DNA of 20,701 nt. It comes from an uncultured Desulfovibrio sp. (GTDB lineage Bacteria; Desulfobacterota; Desulfovibrionia; Desulfovibrionales; Desulfovibrionaceae). Made by a program: the position numbers and the translations under genes. The DNA is taken from the NCBI GenBank assembly GCA_900553065.1, contig USBZ01000031.1, positions 1-20,701 on the forward strand, in the 5' to 3' direction. Shown here piece by piece: positions 1 through 8,726 of the stretch. Under the pieces are notes generated by a model that was not told the origin of the DNA, ran no database searches, and was given only the letters and a program-made list of their open reading frames with translations. Each line of letters begins with the position of its first letter. The stretch's first letter is position 1.

Positions 1-24
1 CATCCTTCTTTCAAAACTTTTTAA
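1..24 (+). other. Possible 3' tail of a gene entering from the left
   Basis: Frame 1 is open from the first base and stops at TAA 22-24, giving a tail reading HPSFKTF. A plus-strand intrinsic terminator starts ten bases later, which fits a gene ending here. Seven codons carry no family signal, so this is only a positional inference. Confidence 0.25.
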
Positions 25-33
25 TGGGAGACG

Positions 34-67
34 TCTGTCTGCAGGAAGCTGCGGGCAGATTTTTTTG
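34..67 (+). terminator. Rho-independent terminator of an upstream gene outside the window
   Basis: TCTGTCTGCAG (34-44) pairs with CTGCGGGCAGA (49-59) over 11 positions, two of them G-U, around a GAAG loop. A run of seven T follows on the plus strand. This implies rightward transcription entering the window and stopping here. Confidence 0.7.
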
Positions 68-379
68 TTTGTGGGAAGGAAGGGGAGATGCCTCGGGGCA
101 CGGCCATCTTGAGTGTGCTCTGAGGGCCATGGAAGAGCGGAACATGGCCGATATCTCATGGAGAGGGGCAGGAAAACTGCATGAGGGCGGCGTTCTTGAG
201 TGAGGGACGCAGTCGAGGTGAGTTTTTTGTTTGAGAGAGGGGGGGGCGTCGGAAATTTCCGGGAAGGGAGACCTCTTTTTTTTGGGGGGGGGAGCTGGTT
301 TCGTTGCTGTGCTGCTGCGCTGAGAAGTCTCGGGTCGGACGTCATTTCGGAGGAGGCCTCGCGTTGTTTTTCGTTCAGT
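68..379. other. Gene-free G-rich spacer
   Basis: This stretch lies between two terminators that face each other. I see no convincing coding frame. The short frames here lack a ribosome binding site and give low-complexity Gly/Arg/Phe-rich translations. The plus strand is strongly G-biased and carries G8 (239-246) and a T8-G9 block (276-292). Confidence 0.6.
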
Positions 380-420
380 GCATAAAAGAAGCGCCGTCCT
401 TTCGGGCGGCGCTTCTTCTG
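380..420 (-). terminator. Terminator of the RND efflux operon
   Basis: On the minus strand GAAGCGCCG and CGGCGCTTC (plus-strand 407-415 and 388-396) form a nine-pair stem. It extends inward by CCC/GGA-type pairs to a small loop and is followed by TTTT. It sits about 50 bases past the pump stop codon, as expected for the end of the transcript. Confidence 0.85.
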
Positions 421-466
421 TATGGAGGAGTCGCGGCGGGAGAAAACCGCGCTCCGTGGTTAGCTG

Positions 467-3400
467 TTATTCATAGCGGGGCTTTCTGGTGAGGTGCTTG
501 CGGAACCAGGCGGTCATCGAGCAGATCACCACGAAGAAGGTGGGAATGAAGAAGATGCCCAGCGCCGTGGCGCACACGGTGCCCCAGAACACGGCCGTAC
601 CCACGGCATGCTGGCTGGCGGCGCCGGCGCCCGAGGCCGACATCATGGGCAGCACGCCCAGACCGAAGGCCAGAGAGGTCATGAGAATGGGGCGCAGACG
701 GAGTCGGCAGGCTTCCACGGTGGCGTCGAGCAGGGATTTTCCTTCCGTCATGAGGTTTCGTGCGAATTCCACGATCAGAATGGCGTTCTTGGACGAGAGG
801 CCCATGACGGCCAGAATACCGACCTGGAAGTACACGTCGTTGGTCAGACCCTTGAAGTAGGTGCCGAGCACGGCGCCCAGGATGCCGAGCGGAATGACGA
901 GCAGCACGGCGAAGGGAATGGACCAGCTTTCATACAGAGCCGCAAGAGCCAGGAACACGACCAGAACCGACAGCGCGTACAGCATGGTGGTCTGGGAACC
1001 GGCCATTTTTTCCTGATAGGAGAGGCCCGTCCATTCCATGCCGAAGTCGTTGCCGAGCTTTCTGACTTCCTCTTCCATGATGGCCATGGCAAGACCGGAA
1101 GCCACGCCGGGCACGGGTTCGCCCTGATATTCCAGAGCGGGCATGGCGTTGTAGCGCTGCAGAACGGCGGGACCGAAGCTCCAGTCGGTGGAGAACACGG
1201 CGTTGAAGGGAACCATTTCGCCGTACTGGTTGCGGAACTGGATGCGGTTGAGGCTTTCAGGGTTTCTGCGCACGTTGGCGTCGCCCTGCACGTACACCTT
1301 CTTCACGCGTTCGTTGTGCACGAAGTCGTTGACGTAGGAGCCGCCGAGCATGGTGGAAACGTCGGCGTTCACGCTGGCGAGGGCCAGGCCCATGCTGGTG
1401 GCCTTGGCGTTGTCCAGATGGATGTTGAACTGGGTGATGTCGTCCATGCCGGTGGGGCGGATGTAGGCGATCTGCGGGTTGGCGAAGGCCGAACCCATAA
1501 GCTGCTTGCCTGCTTCCATCAGCTTTTCATGGCCTACGCCGCCGCGGTCCTGCAGCTCCATGGTGAAGCCGTTGGTCATGCCGAGGGAGATGATGGCCGG
1601 GGGAATGGAGGCGATGAACTGGCCGTCGAGGATGCCCGCGAACTTCTGACGGATGCGGGCGGCCACGGAGGCGGCGTCCTGACCGGGCTTGGTACGTTCG
1701 TCGTAGTCCTTGAGCTTTACGAAGCCCATGCCGGTGTTTTCGGAGATGCCGCCCATGCCGAAGCCGGCCACGAACATCATGGATTCCACGGAATCCTTTT
1801 CTTCATTGAGCACGTAGTCGGAGACTTCCCTGAACTGCGCCGTGGTCTGGGCCAGGGTGGCGTTCGGTGGCATCTGCAGCATGGTGATGATGGCGCCCTG
1901 GTCTTCCGAAGGCAGGAAGGATGTGGGAAGCTGCTTGTACACGAAGCCGAGTCCGGCGACAAGGGCCACATAGATGATCATGAGTCTGCCGCCGCGCTGC
2001 ACCAGGGCATGAACGCCGCCGGCATAGCGGTGCTGGTTCTTGGTGAACATGCGGTTGAACCAGCCGAAGAAGCCGTGCTGCGCGCCCTGAGAGTGGGGCT
2101 TGAGCAGGCTTGCGCAGAGCGACGGGGTAAGAATGAGGGCCACAAGCACGGACAGCGTCATGGCGGACACGATGGTCACCGAGAACTGCCGGTAGATCAC
2201 GCCCGTGGACCCGCTCATGAAGGCCATGGGCAGAAACACGGCGGAGAGCACCACGCCGATGCCGATCAGGGAGGAGCTGATCTGGTCCATGGACTTTTCC
2301 GTGGCTTCCACGGGGCTGAGGTGTTCTTCCTGAATCACGCGTTCGACGTTTTCGACGACGACGATGGCGTCGTCCACGAGCAGGCCGATGGCCAGAACCA
2401 TGGCGAACAGCGTCAGCGTGTTGATGCTGTAGCCGAAGGCGAGCAGCACGCCCATGGTGCCGAGCAGAACGACGGGCACGGCGATGGTGGGAATGATGGT
2501 GGCCCGGAAGCTCTGCAGGAAGAGCCACATGACGAGGAAGACCAGAATGATGGCTTCCACGAGGGTCTTCACCACTTCTTCGATGGATGCGATGACCGGG
2601 GGAGTGGTGTCGAAGGCCAGCTCGTAGGCCATGCCGTCGGGGAAGTAGTGGGAGAGTTCCTCGATCTTGGCCTTGACGAGGCTGGCGGTTTCGAGACCGT
2701 TGGCGCCGGGGGCGAGGGTCAGACCGATGCCCGAGGCGGGGTGTCCGTTGTAGTAGGAGGTGATGCCGTCCATTTCCGTGCCCATGGCCACGCGGGCTAC
2801 GTCGCGGATGAAGACGCGGTCGCCGCTTTCGGTCACCTTGAGCAGCACGTTTTCAAAGTCTTCGGCGTTGCGCAGAAGGCTCTGGGCCTTGATGATGACG
2901 TTGAGCGCCTGATCGTTCGTGCCGCCGATGATGTTGGCGCCGAGCTGACCGGCCGTGACTTCCGCGTTCTGGGCGGAGATGGCGGTGCGCACGTCGGAGG
3001 GCGTGAGCTTGTACTTGGCGAGCTTGTCGGCGTCGAGCCAGATGCGCATGACGTACTTGCCGCCGAAGACCTGCACGGTGCCGACGCCCTGCGTACGGCT
3101 GAGTTCGTCCTTGATGTTGGTGCTGATGTAGTCGGCGAGGTCGATGTTTTCCTGGCTGTCGTCCGGGGAGTACAGGGTGATGACCATGAACATGTTGTCG
3201 TTGCCCTTGGACACGGACACGCCCACGTTCTGCACGGCGGTGGGCAGCTGCGACTGCACCTGCTGCACCTTGTTCTGCACCTGCATGTGGGCGACGTCGG
3301 GGTCGGTGCCCACTTCGAAGGTCAGAGTGATGGTGGACATGCCGGAGGAGTCGGACTTCGACTGCATGTACACCAGGTTGTCGATGCCGGTCATGTTCTG

Positions 3401-3601
3401 TTCGATGACCTGGGTAACGGTCTGGTCCACGGTGGTGGGAGACGCGCCCGAGTAACGCGTGTTGATGCGGATGGAGGGCGATGCCACTTCCGGATACTGC
3501 GATATCGGCATGGTGAAGATGGCCAGCACACCGAAGAGCATGGTGACGATGGCCAGCACCCATGCGAATATGGGATGATGGATGAAAAAGCGGGAAAGCA
3601 T
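467..3601 (-). CDS. RND multidrug efflux pump, inner-membrane permease (AcrB/MexB, HAE1 family)
   Basis: This is the proton-driven pump of a tripartite system that captures drugs or toxic small molecules from the periplasm and outer membrane leaflet and passes them to the outer-membrane channel. The 1044-residue length is typical of the HAE1 family. The N-terminus has the classic first helix and the ISQYPEVA segment. The proton-relay aspartates are in GLLVDDAIVVVENV (D410, D411), and the partner lysine is K938 in GLSSKNAILIVEFAR. Two sets of membrane helices flank two large periplasmic loops, as in AcrB. ATG at 3599-3601 overlaps the adaptor stop codon by one base (TAATG), so translation is probably coupled. 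It is the last gene of the operon. Substrates cannot be read from sequence, so I give no acrB/mexB symbol. Confidence 0.96.
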   Translation of the reverse strand: MLSRFFIHHPIFAWVLAIVTMLFGVLAIFTMPISQYPEVASPSIRINTRYSGASPTTVDQTVTQVIEQNMTGIDNLVYMQSKSDSSGMSTITLTFEVGTDPDVAHMQVQNKVQQVQSQLPTAVQNVGVSVSKGNDNMFMVITLYSPDDSQENIDLADYISTNIKDELSRTQGVGTVQVFGGKYVMRIWLDADKLAKYKLTPSDVRTAISAQNAEVTAGQLGANIIGGTNDQALNVIIKAQSLLRNAEDFENVLLKVTESGDRVFIRDVARVAMGTEMDGITSYYNGHPASGIGLTLAPGANGLETASLVKAKIEELSHYFPDGMAYELAFDTTPPVIASIEEVVKTLVEAIILVFLVMWLFLQSFRATIIPTIAVPVVLLGTMGVLLAFGYSINTLTLFAMVLAIGLLVDDAIVVVENVERVIQEEHLSPVEATEKSMDQISSSLIGIGVVLSAVFLPMAFMSGSTGVIYRQFSVTIVSAMTLSVLVALILTPSLCASLLKPHSQGAQHGFFGWFNRMFTKNQHRYAGGVHALVQRGGRLMIIYVALVAGLGFVYKQLPTSFLPSEDQGAIITMLQMPPNATLAQTTAQFREVSDYVLNEEKDSVESMMFVAGFGMGGISENTGMGFVKLKDYDERTKPGQDAASVAARIRQKFAGILDGQFIASIPPAIISLGMTNGFTMELQDRGGVGHEKLMEAGKQLMGSAFANPQIAYIRPTGMDDITQFNIHLDNAKATSMGLALASVNADVSTMLGGSYVNDFVHNERVKKVYVQGDANVRRNPESLNRIQFRNQYGEMVPFNAVFSTDWSFGPAVLQRYNAMPALEYQGEPVPGVASGLAMAIMEEEVRKLGNDFGMEWTGLSYQEKMAGSQTTMLYALSVLVVFLALAALYESWSIPFAVLLVIPLGILGAVLGTYFKGLTNDVYFQVGILAVMGLSSKNAILIVEFARNLMTEGKSLLDATVEACRLRLRPILMTSLAFGLGVLPMMSASGAGAASQHAVGTAVFWGTVCATALGIFFIPTFFVVICSMTAWFRKHLTRKPRYE

Positions 3602-4797
3602 TACTGGTTGCCTCCGGAGGACTGTTCAGCCTGCATTTCCTCTTCGCTCACGACCTGCACGGACTGTCCGCTGCGCACGTTGTTGATGCCGTTCAGTACG
3701 ATTTCATCGCCGAGCTTGAGGCCGTCGGTAACGTACCAGTCGTTGCCTATGGCGTGACTGATGGTGATGTTCCGGCGTTCGGCCTTGCCGTCCTTCACGA
3801 TGTAGACGTAGGGCAGGCCCTTCAGGTCGCGCAGAACGGCCTTCTGCGGGGCGAGAATGGCCTGATCGTCCTGACCCATGACCACGCTGGTGCGCACGAA
3901 CAGGCCGGGCAGCAGCACGCCGTCGGGGTTGGGGAACTCGGCTCTCAGGGTGACGGTGTTGGTGTTCTGATCCACGTCCACGCCGGTGAAGTTCAGATGT
4001 CCTGCGGCGGGATAGTAGGAGCCGTCGTGCATGGTGAGCGTGGCCTTGATGCTGGAGGGATTCACGCTCGTTACGCTGCCGCCGCGTTCGTCGAACTGCT
4101 TCTTGAGGGAATACAGGTCGTCGGAAGACTGGGAAAGCTCCACGTACATGGGATCGGTCTGATAGATGGTGGCGAGCGGCGTGGTCTGACTGGCGGTGAG
4201 CAGCGCACCCACGGTGAAGTTGCTGAGGCCGATGCGGCCGCTGATGGGGGCGCGCACCTCGGTACGGCGGTAGTTGATTTCCGCGGAATCCACGGCGGCC
4301 TTGCAGGACAGCACGGTGGCTTCGGCCTGACGGAGGGTGGCCTTCACGTCGTCGTAATCCTGCTGGCTGACGGACCTGGTCTTCAGCATGCTGGCGGTAC
4401 GGCGTTCGCGCAGCCTGGTCACGTTGAGATTGGCTTCGGCGCTCGCAAGATCGGCCTTGGCCTTGTCGAGAGCGGCCTTGTAGGTGTCGGGCTCGATGCG
4501 GTAGAGCACGTCGCCTTCCTTGACCATGGCGCCTTCGGTGAAGCAGCGTTCCTTGAGAATGCCGCTCACTTCAGGACGAACTTCGGCCCAGCGGTAGGCC
4601 ACGGTACGACCGGTGAGTTCGCGCTGAATGTCCACCTTGTGGGGTTTCATTTCAATGGTGGTCACGCGGGTCACGCGGGCCTGCGCCGCCGGAGCGGCGC
4701 TTTCCTTCTTGGATATGAGACCGCTCAGCTGATCGCAGCCGACAAGAAGGAAGGGCAGCGCCAGCAGAGCGGGCGCAATCTTATACAGTCTGGCCAT
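3601..4797 (-). CDS. RND efflux periplasmic adaptor lipoprotein (AcrA/MexA-type membrane fusion protein)
   Basis: This protein bridges the inner-membrane pump and the outer-membrane channel. The 398-residue product starts with a lipoprotein signal peptide ending in LLVGC, so lipidation would be at C21 and the protein anchored in the inner membrane. After it come the first lipoyl half (EVRPEVSGILKERCFTEG), an alpha-helical hairpin rich in Ala, Glu, Arg and Lys, the second lipoyl half (VRAPISGRIGLSNFTVG), and the beta-barrel and membrane-proximal domains. The start ATG is preceded by AAGGAG at nine bases. It lies 42 bases after the channel gene and overlaps the pump gene by one base, so all three are one transcriptional unit. 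Confidence 0.95.
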   Translation of the reverse strand: MARLYKIAPALLALPFLLVGCDQLSGLISKKESAAPAAQARVTRVTTIEMKPHKVDIQRELTGRTVAYRWAEVRPEVSGILKERCFTEGAMVKEGDVLYRIEPDTYKAALDKAKADLASAEANLNVTRLRERRTASMLKTRSVSQQDYDDVKATLRQAEATVLSCKAAVDSAEINYRRTEVRAPISGRIGLSNFTVGALLTASQTTPLATIYQTDPMYVELSQSSDDLYSLKKQFDERGGSVTSVNPSSIKATLTMHDGSYYPAAGHLNFTGVDVDQNTNTVTLRAEFPNPDGVLLPGLFVRTSVVMGQDDQAILAPQKAVLRDLKGLPYVYIVKDGKAERRNITISHAIGNDWYVTDGLKLGDEIVLNGINNVRSGQSVQVVSEEEMQAEQSSGGNQ

Positions 4798-4839
4798 TAT
4801 GATATGCTCCTTGATGGGAATGGAGTAAGGGGTGGACGT

Positions 4840-6246
4840 TTATTCCTGCCAGCCGCCGCCGAGCGCGAGACACACTTCGGCTATGCTGACGAGATGATTG
4901 GCATGAGCCACGGCAAGGGACTGCTGGGCGGTGAACAGATTGCTTTCCGCGGTGAGCAGGTCCAGATAGGAGGCAAAGCCGTTGTCGTAGCGGGCGCGGG
5001 CGTGCATGACGGCCTTGGAAAGATACTCCACCTGCCGGGAGAGGGCATCCACGGAGTTGGCGTATTCCGTCTGGGAAACAAGGGCGTCGCGCACGTCCTT
5101 GAAGGCGTTCTGCACGGTCAGCTCGTAGGTGGCCACGGCGGCCTTCTTGGCGGCTTCGGCGCTGTCCACGGTGCGCTTGATGGTCCAGAAGTTCAGCGGC
5201 AGACTCAGGCCGGCGCCGAGGCTTGCGTACTGATTGGAGCTGCGCAGCACTTCGTTCAGCTCAAGGCTGGCGCCGCCGAGCAGGCCCGTCAGCGAGAAGG
5301 ACGGGAAGAACGAGGCGCGGGCCGTGCCGATGTCGTAGTTGGCGGCCTGCAGATTGGCTTCGGCCTGACGGATGTCGGGACGATGTTCCAGAATGTCGGA
5401 GGGAATGCCCGCAGGCAGGGCGGGCGTCTTGTCCAGCGACTTCATGAGGGAGGGCTTCGCCGTGATGCCGTTCTGCTTCATGATTTCGGCAGGCGAACGG
5501 CCGAGCAGCACGGCAAGCGAGGTTTCCGCGGCGTTCTTGGCGATTCTTGCCGAGGCCAGCGCGTTGCGGGCGGTTTCCACGTTGGCGCGGATGCTCAGAA
5601 TGTCGAGATCGCTGATCTGGCCGTTGTCGAAGCGGTTCTGGTAGATCTTGAGCGAGTCTTCGCGGTTCTTCAGCACTTCGCGGGCGATTTCTTCCTGCCA
5701 GGTGTAGGCGCTCAGCCAGAAATAGGACTCCACGGTGCTCGCGGCCACGGTGAGAATCACGTTGTCGCGCGCAGCTTCGGTAGCCACCAGAGAGGCGCGG
5801 GCGGATTCCGCGGCATTCCAGTACTTGCCCCAGAAGTCGAGGGTCCAGCTTGCGGCGAGCGCGCCGGAGAAGCTGTGCGTGTTCTTTCCGCCGTTCTGCA
5901 GGGCGGCGGGAGACGTTTCGGAACGCGCCATCGTGCGAGAGGCGTCGGCCGAAACGCCGGGAACGGGCAGAAGCGCATCGCGGGCAATGCCGAGTCCGGC
6001 CTGAGCCTGATCCACGTTGGCCATCGCCTGTTCGATGTTCCTGTTGTGCTCAAGGGCCTCTTCCACCAGCGCATTCAGCGTTTCATCGTGGAATCGTTCC
6101 CACCACTTGGTCTGGAGCGCCTGCGACTGAGAGGCTTCCCAGGTTTGTGGAATATCCATTTCCGGGCGCTGATAGTCCGGGGCAAGGCTGCAGCCCGTGA
6201 GCATCAGCATGAGCGCCGGAGCAAGAATCGACAGCATTTTGACCAT
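4840..6246 (-). CDS. RND efflux outer-membrane channel lipoprotein (OprM/NodT family)
   Basis: This is the TolC-like exit duct for the adaptor and pump encoded just downstream. I place the start at the ATG at 6244-6246, preceded by CAGGAG, rather than at an in-frame ATG 48 codons further out. The inner start puts a lipoprotein signal first (MLMLTGC, lipid Cys19) and gives 468 residues, normal for the family. The mature start SLAPDYQRPEMDIPQTW is typical of OprM-like proteins. Two outer-membrane-efflux repeats follow, including ILEHRPDIRQAEANLQAANYD, a highly conserved family segment. Finding the channel gene first is less common than adaptor-pump-channel. Expression probably depends on the divergent LysR regulator. 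Confidence 0.93.
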   Translation of the reverse strand: MVKMLSILAPALMLMLTGCSLAPDYQRPEMDIPQTWEASQSQALQTKWWERFHDETLNALVEEALEHNRNIEQAMANVDQAQAGLGIARDALLPVPGVSADASRTMARSETSPAALQNGGKNTHSFSGALAASWTLDFWGKYWNAAESARASLVATEAARDNVILTVAASTVESYFWLSAYTWQEEIAREVLKNREDSLKIYQNRFDNGQISDLDILSIRANVETARNALASARIAKNAAETSLAVLLGRSPAEIMKQNGITAKPSLMKSLDKTPALPAGIPSDILEHRPDIRQAEANLQAANYDIGTARASFFPSFSLTGLLGGASLELNEVLRSSNQYASLGAGLSLPLNFWTIKRTVDSAEAAKKAAVATYELTVQNAFKDVRDALVSQTEYANSVDALSRQVEYLSKAVMHARARYDNGFASYLDLLTAESNLFTAQQSLAVAHANHLVSIAEVCLALGGGWQE

Positions 6247-6407
6247 AAAAGAGGCTCCTGTATCCTTGTATGATGAGCAACATGCCGGATATGCATGTAA
6301 AATGCCGTACGCAAACCACAGGAGACCGGTGATTCCGTCAGCATTTTTTTTCCAGAATCGGCACCGTTCTTTCAGGGAAGGCGGGTGCATTCGACTTGAG
6401 TGGACAT

Positions 6408-6436
6408 ACCTTATCTTTCTTGTTATAAAAAATCAA
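6408..6436 (-). promoter_or_regulatory. Candidate sigma-70 promoter of the efflux operon
   Basis: On the minus strand, TTGATT (6431-6436) and TAAGGT (6408-6413) are 17 bases apart. The -10 match is modest. The -35 lies inside the inverted repeat at 6417-6439, so a protein bound there could block or position RNA polymerase. No better pair was seen upstream of the channel gene. Confidence 0.4.
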
Positions 6437-6439
6437 GAA
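6417..6439. promoter_or_regulatory. LysR-type operator (T-N11-A box)
   Basis: TTCTTG (6417-6422) and CAAGAA (6434-6439) are perfect inverted six-base arms separated by 11 AT-rich bases. This contains the T-N11-A pattern known for LysR-family regulators. It lies between the LysR gene and the efflux operon, overlapping the candidate operon -35. Binding by the adjacent regulator is inferred. Confidence 0.6.
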
Positions 6440-6458
6440 CCATCAAAAAAATGATGGT
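6439..6458. repeat. Second inverted repeat in the lysR-efflux intergenic region
   Basis: ACCATCA (6439-6445) and TGATGGT (6452-6458) are perfect seven-base arms around AAAAAA. It abuts the T-N11-A box, sharing base 6439. It could be a second binding site for the same regulator or a small hairpin in the LysR leader; the sequence does not decide. Confidence 0.5.
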
Positions 6459-6492
6459 AACAAAATGTTAATGTCAGGTAAAAGAGGAACTT

Positions 6493-7401
6493 ATGAACTG
6501 GACCATAGAACAGCTCAGAGCCTTCGTCACCGCCGCGGAAAAAGGTTCGTTTTCCGCTGCGGGAAGGGCCATGGGCAAGGCGCAGTCCGTGGTGAGCACG
6601 CACATTGCCATGCTGGAAGACAGCATAGGCATCGAGCTTTTTGACCGCTCTTCCCGCTCGCCCGTACTGACGGAGGCCGGTAAGGCCCTTCTGCCCGAAG
6701 CGCATGCGGTGCTCAGACAGAGTCATCGTTTTGATTCCTGCGCCATTGCCCAGTATGGCGGCGATGCCGTAAGACTCAACATCGTCGTAAGTCACGGGGT
6801 GTCGTTTCAGGGAATTTCCGAAAGTATTGCAGCGCTTTATGATCATTATCCATTCCTGAGCGGAAGCTTTCATCTCGTCTCTCTCGATGAAGTATGGAAT
6901 CAGGTCAGCGAGGGAAAGGCGCAGATCGGCATTGTGCACGGTCAGCTGCCGACCATAAAGAGCAACTGCGAGATGGTATGTCTCGGTCAGATGCGGTACT
7001 GCCTGGTGGCGTCGCGCAATTCGCCGCTGGGGCAGATGAAAAAAGTGAATGTGGAGGCGCTGTCACGGTATCGCCAGATCGTATTCAATAGCGTAAGAGC
7101 TCAGAATTATATTCTTAATTCTCAGTGCTGGGAAGTGAACGACGTATTCGCCGCGCTTTACTGGGCTTCGCTCGGCATCGGATGGGCGGCGGTTCCGCTG
7201 GGACTTGCGCGACGCATCAGCAGAGATGCCTCCATGCACAATCTGGTGATTCTCGACATGGATACCGTGGCTCTGATGACCCACAATATCTACCTTATCT
7301 GGAACAACACTTTCAGTCGTCGTGACATTATTGATACACTTTGCAAGGATTTGAAAGGCTTTTATCAGCTCGCCTTCGAGCAGGAAGCCGAGATTTTCTG
7401 A
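6493..7401 (+). CDS. LysR-family transcriptional regulator
   Basis: This is a DNA-binding regulator that probably controls the divergent RND efflux operon and itself. The 302-residue length fits the family. The N-terminal winged helix-turn-helix is clear (residues 1-60): MNWTIEQLRAFVTAAEKGSF followed by SAAGRAMGKAQSVVSTHIAMLEDSIG and LFDRSSRSPVLTEAGKALL. The remainder is the periplasmic-binding-protein-like effector domain, which is divergent and gives no ligand hint. ATG 6493 is preceded by AGAGGA at a good distance, and an intrinsic terminator follows. Divergent placement next to an exporter is a common arrangement for substrate-responsive LysR regulators. The inducer is unknown. Confidence 0.93.
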   Translation: MNWTIEQLRAFVTAAEKGSFSAAGRAMGKAQSVVSTHIAMLEDSIGIELFDRSSRSPVLTEAGKALLPEAHAVLRQSHRFDSCAIAQYGGDAVRLNIVVSHGVSFQGISESIAALYDHYPFLSGSFHLVSLDEVWNQVSEGKAQIGIVHGQLPTIKSNCEMVCLGQMRYCLVASRNSPLGQMKKVNVEALSRYRQIVFNSVRAQNYILNSQCWEVNDVFAALYWASLGIGWAAVPLGLARRISRDASMHNLVILDMDTVALMTHNIYLIWNNTFSRRDIIDTLCKDLKGFYQLAFEQEAEIF

Positions 7402-7420
7402 GTCCGGAGTGCGGACAAAG

Positions 7421-7468
7421 CAGGGAGCCTTCCGTGATGCGGTTGCATGACGGAAGGCTCCTGTTTTT
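7421..7468 (+). terminator. Terminator of the LysR-type regulator gene
   Basis: GGAGCCTTCCGT and ACGGAAGGCTCC form a perfect 12-pair stem with a partly paired loop, followed by TGTTTTTT. It begins about 20 bases after the stop codon. Confidence 0.9.
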
Positions 7469-7469
7469 T

Positions 7470-8171
7470 AAGGCGCTTTTTTGGGAGGGGGCGAGGGGGG
7501 GATCAGGCTTTGCGATGGAAAGCCGATTTTTTTGGGGGGGAACATGGAGGGGCGGGAGGGTTCCGGCGTGCGAGAAGGGGGCAGGGAGCCTTGGAGGACA
7601 GACGGAGAGGTGGGGCGTAGGGGCGGGGGAACGTCAGCCGGCGTCGATCTGGAAGGAGGACTCAGACAGGAAGGAGCGGTCGAACGTGCGCGTACGGAGA
7701 ACGGAGGAAGAACGGTGGAAGAGGAGAAGCGGATGCGCTTCAGGAGGGGAAAAGAACCGGACAGGCGATGTGGAAGACGCGGCGGCTGAGAAAAATTTTC
7801 GGCTTTGCCTGAAAATGATGAGGGATTTTGTTGGTAATAGATTGGAATAATTTAATGAATGAAAGAAAATAACATATTTTCGTTTTATAATTTACAAAGT
7901 GGATAATTATGTTTATAAGTTTATTGATATTAATGAGTACAGCTGTGGTTGTTATTGCTTAAAAACGTTGTGCTGCAATGGATTTCGTATGTTTTGCGCA
8001 ATTGTGAATCCGGTGAACGACGGGCGTTGTTTTTCCCGGTTGAAGATTTCGGATGCGGACTGCTTTCGGAAAAGGCCGTGCTTTTTCCTCTGCGGAGTGA
8101 AGGAGAGCATGCGTGCCGGGAGAGGATGGCGCTGCCGAAGCATGACGCCGGTTGCCGCAACGGACGGCCCG
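7470..8171. other. About 700 bases without a supported gene
   Basis: The left part (7470-7790) is purine-rich on the plus strand with repeated G runs and no believable coding frame. The part from about 7800 to 7970 is sharply AT-rich and promoter-like. It holds a 17-codon frame at 7909-7962 (see findings). The rest, 7970-8171, lies beyond the 3' end of the NlpC/P60 gene. The longer plus-strand frames here run antisense into that gene and are not credible. I saw no clear terminator for the NlpC/P60 gene. Confidence 0.5.
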
Positions 8172-8684
8172 TTATCGGGCAACGCGGCGTGCGGTGACGT
8201 AGTAGCGGTCCCAGTAGTTGACGGAAAGAGATTCTATGCGCACCCGGGAGCGGGGTTTGGGGCTGTGAACGAAGTTGTTCTGGCCGATGTAGATGCCCGT
8301 ATGGTAGCCGGAGCGGGGAATGCGGAAGACCACAATGTCGCCGGGGCGCAGGCTGTTGCGGGCGATGCGCTGACCGGCATTGGCCTGATCGCGGCTGATG
8401 CGTGGAACGCTGATGCCGTTGGTGGCGCAGGCCCAGTACACGAGTCCGGAGCAGTCGAAGCCCTTGGATGGGGAGGCTCCGCCGAAGACGTACGGGCGAC
8501 CGAGTTGACTTTTGGCCGTGGCGGCGATGGCTGCTCCGCTGCCGCTGGTCACGCTGACCTGAGGGGCGGGATAGCGGTTCGGACGATAGGTCTGTTTGCC
8601 GCAGCCTGCGGTCAGAATCATGGCTGCACAAAGAAGCAGCAGAGGAAGGAGTCGGGAAAAGGAGGAGAATCGAAATGTCGTCAT
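8172..8684 (-). CDS. NlpC/P60-family cell-wall hydrolase, lipoprotein
   Basis: Likely a peptidoglycan endopeptidase cutting within stem peptides, attached to the envelope by a lipid anchor. I start it at the ATG at 8682-8684. This gives a signal peptide with a run of leucines and lipobox LTAGC (Cys28), and 170 residues. The outer in-frame ATG at 8738 lies inside the likely promoter and has no ribosome binding site. The papain-like NlpC/P60 domain spans about residues 52-168, with catalytic Cys78 in FDCSGLVYW, His128 in GYHTGIYIG and His140 in NNFVHSPKP as the third polar residue. LGRPYVFGG and LRPGDIVVF are other hallmark segments. It is a single-domain, monocistronic enzyme similar in plan to Spr/MepS. 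The physiological cleavage site is not determined. Confidence 0.92.
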   Translation of the reverse strand: MTTFRFSSFSRLLPLLLLCAAMILTAGCGKQTYRPNRYPAPQVSVTSGSGAAIAATAKSQLGRPYVFGGASPSKGFDCSGLVYWACATNGISVPRISRDQANAGQRIARNSLRPGDIVVFRIPRSGYHTGIYIGQNNFVHSPKPRSRVRIESLSVNYWDRYYVTARRVAR

Positions 8685-8726
8685 GGCTGTCCCGCTGATC
8701 TGAGCAGATACAGGTTTAACATTCTT

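Noticed and set aside
494..3757. 1087-codon open frame on the plus strand opposite the efflux pump
   Set aside because: It is antisense to a clear AcrB-type gene, its translation is unnaturally rich in His, Gly and Glu, and it has no domain. It is a by-product of GC-biased third codon positions.
3754..6273. 839-codon plus-strand frame opposite the adaptor and channel genes
   Set aside because: Same reason: antisense, low-complexity Gly/His/Val-rich translation, no ribosome binding site, and it spans two real genes.
6247..6390. 48-codon N-terminal extension of the channel protein
   Set aside because: It would bury the lipoprotein signal peptide, and the inner ATG has a good ribosome binding site.
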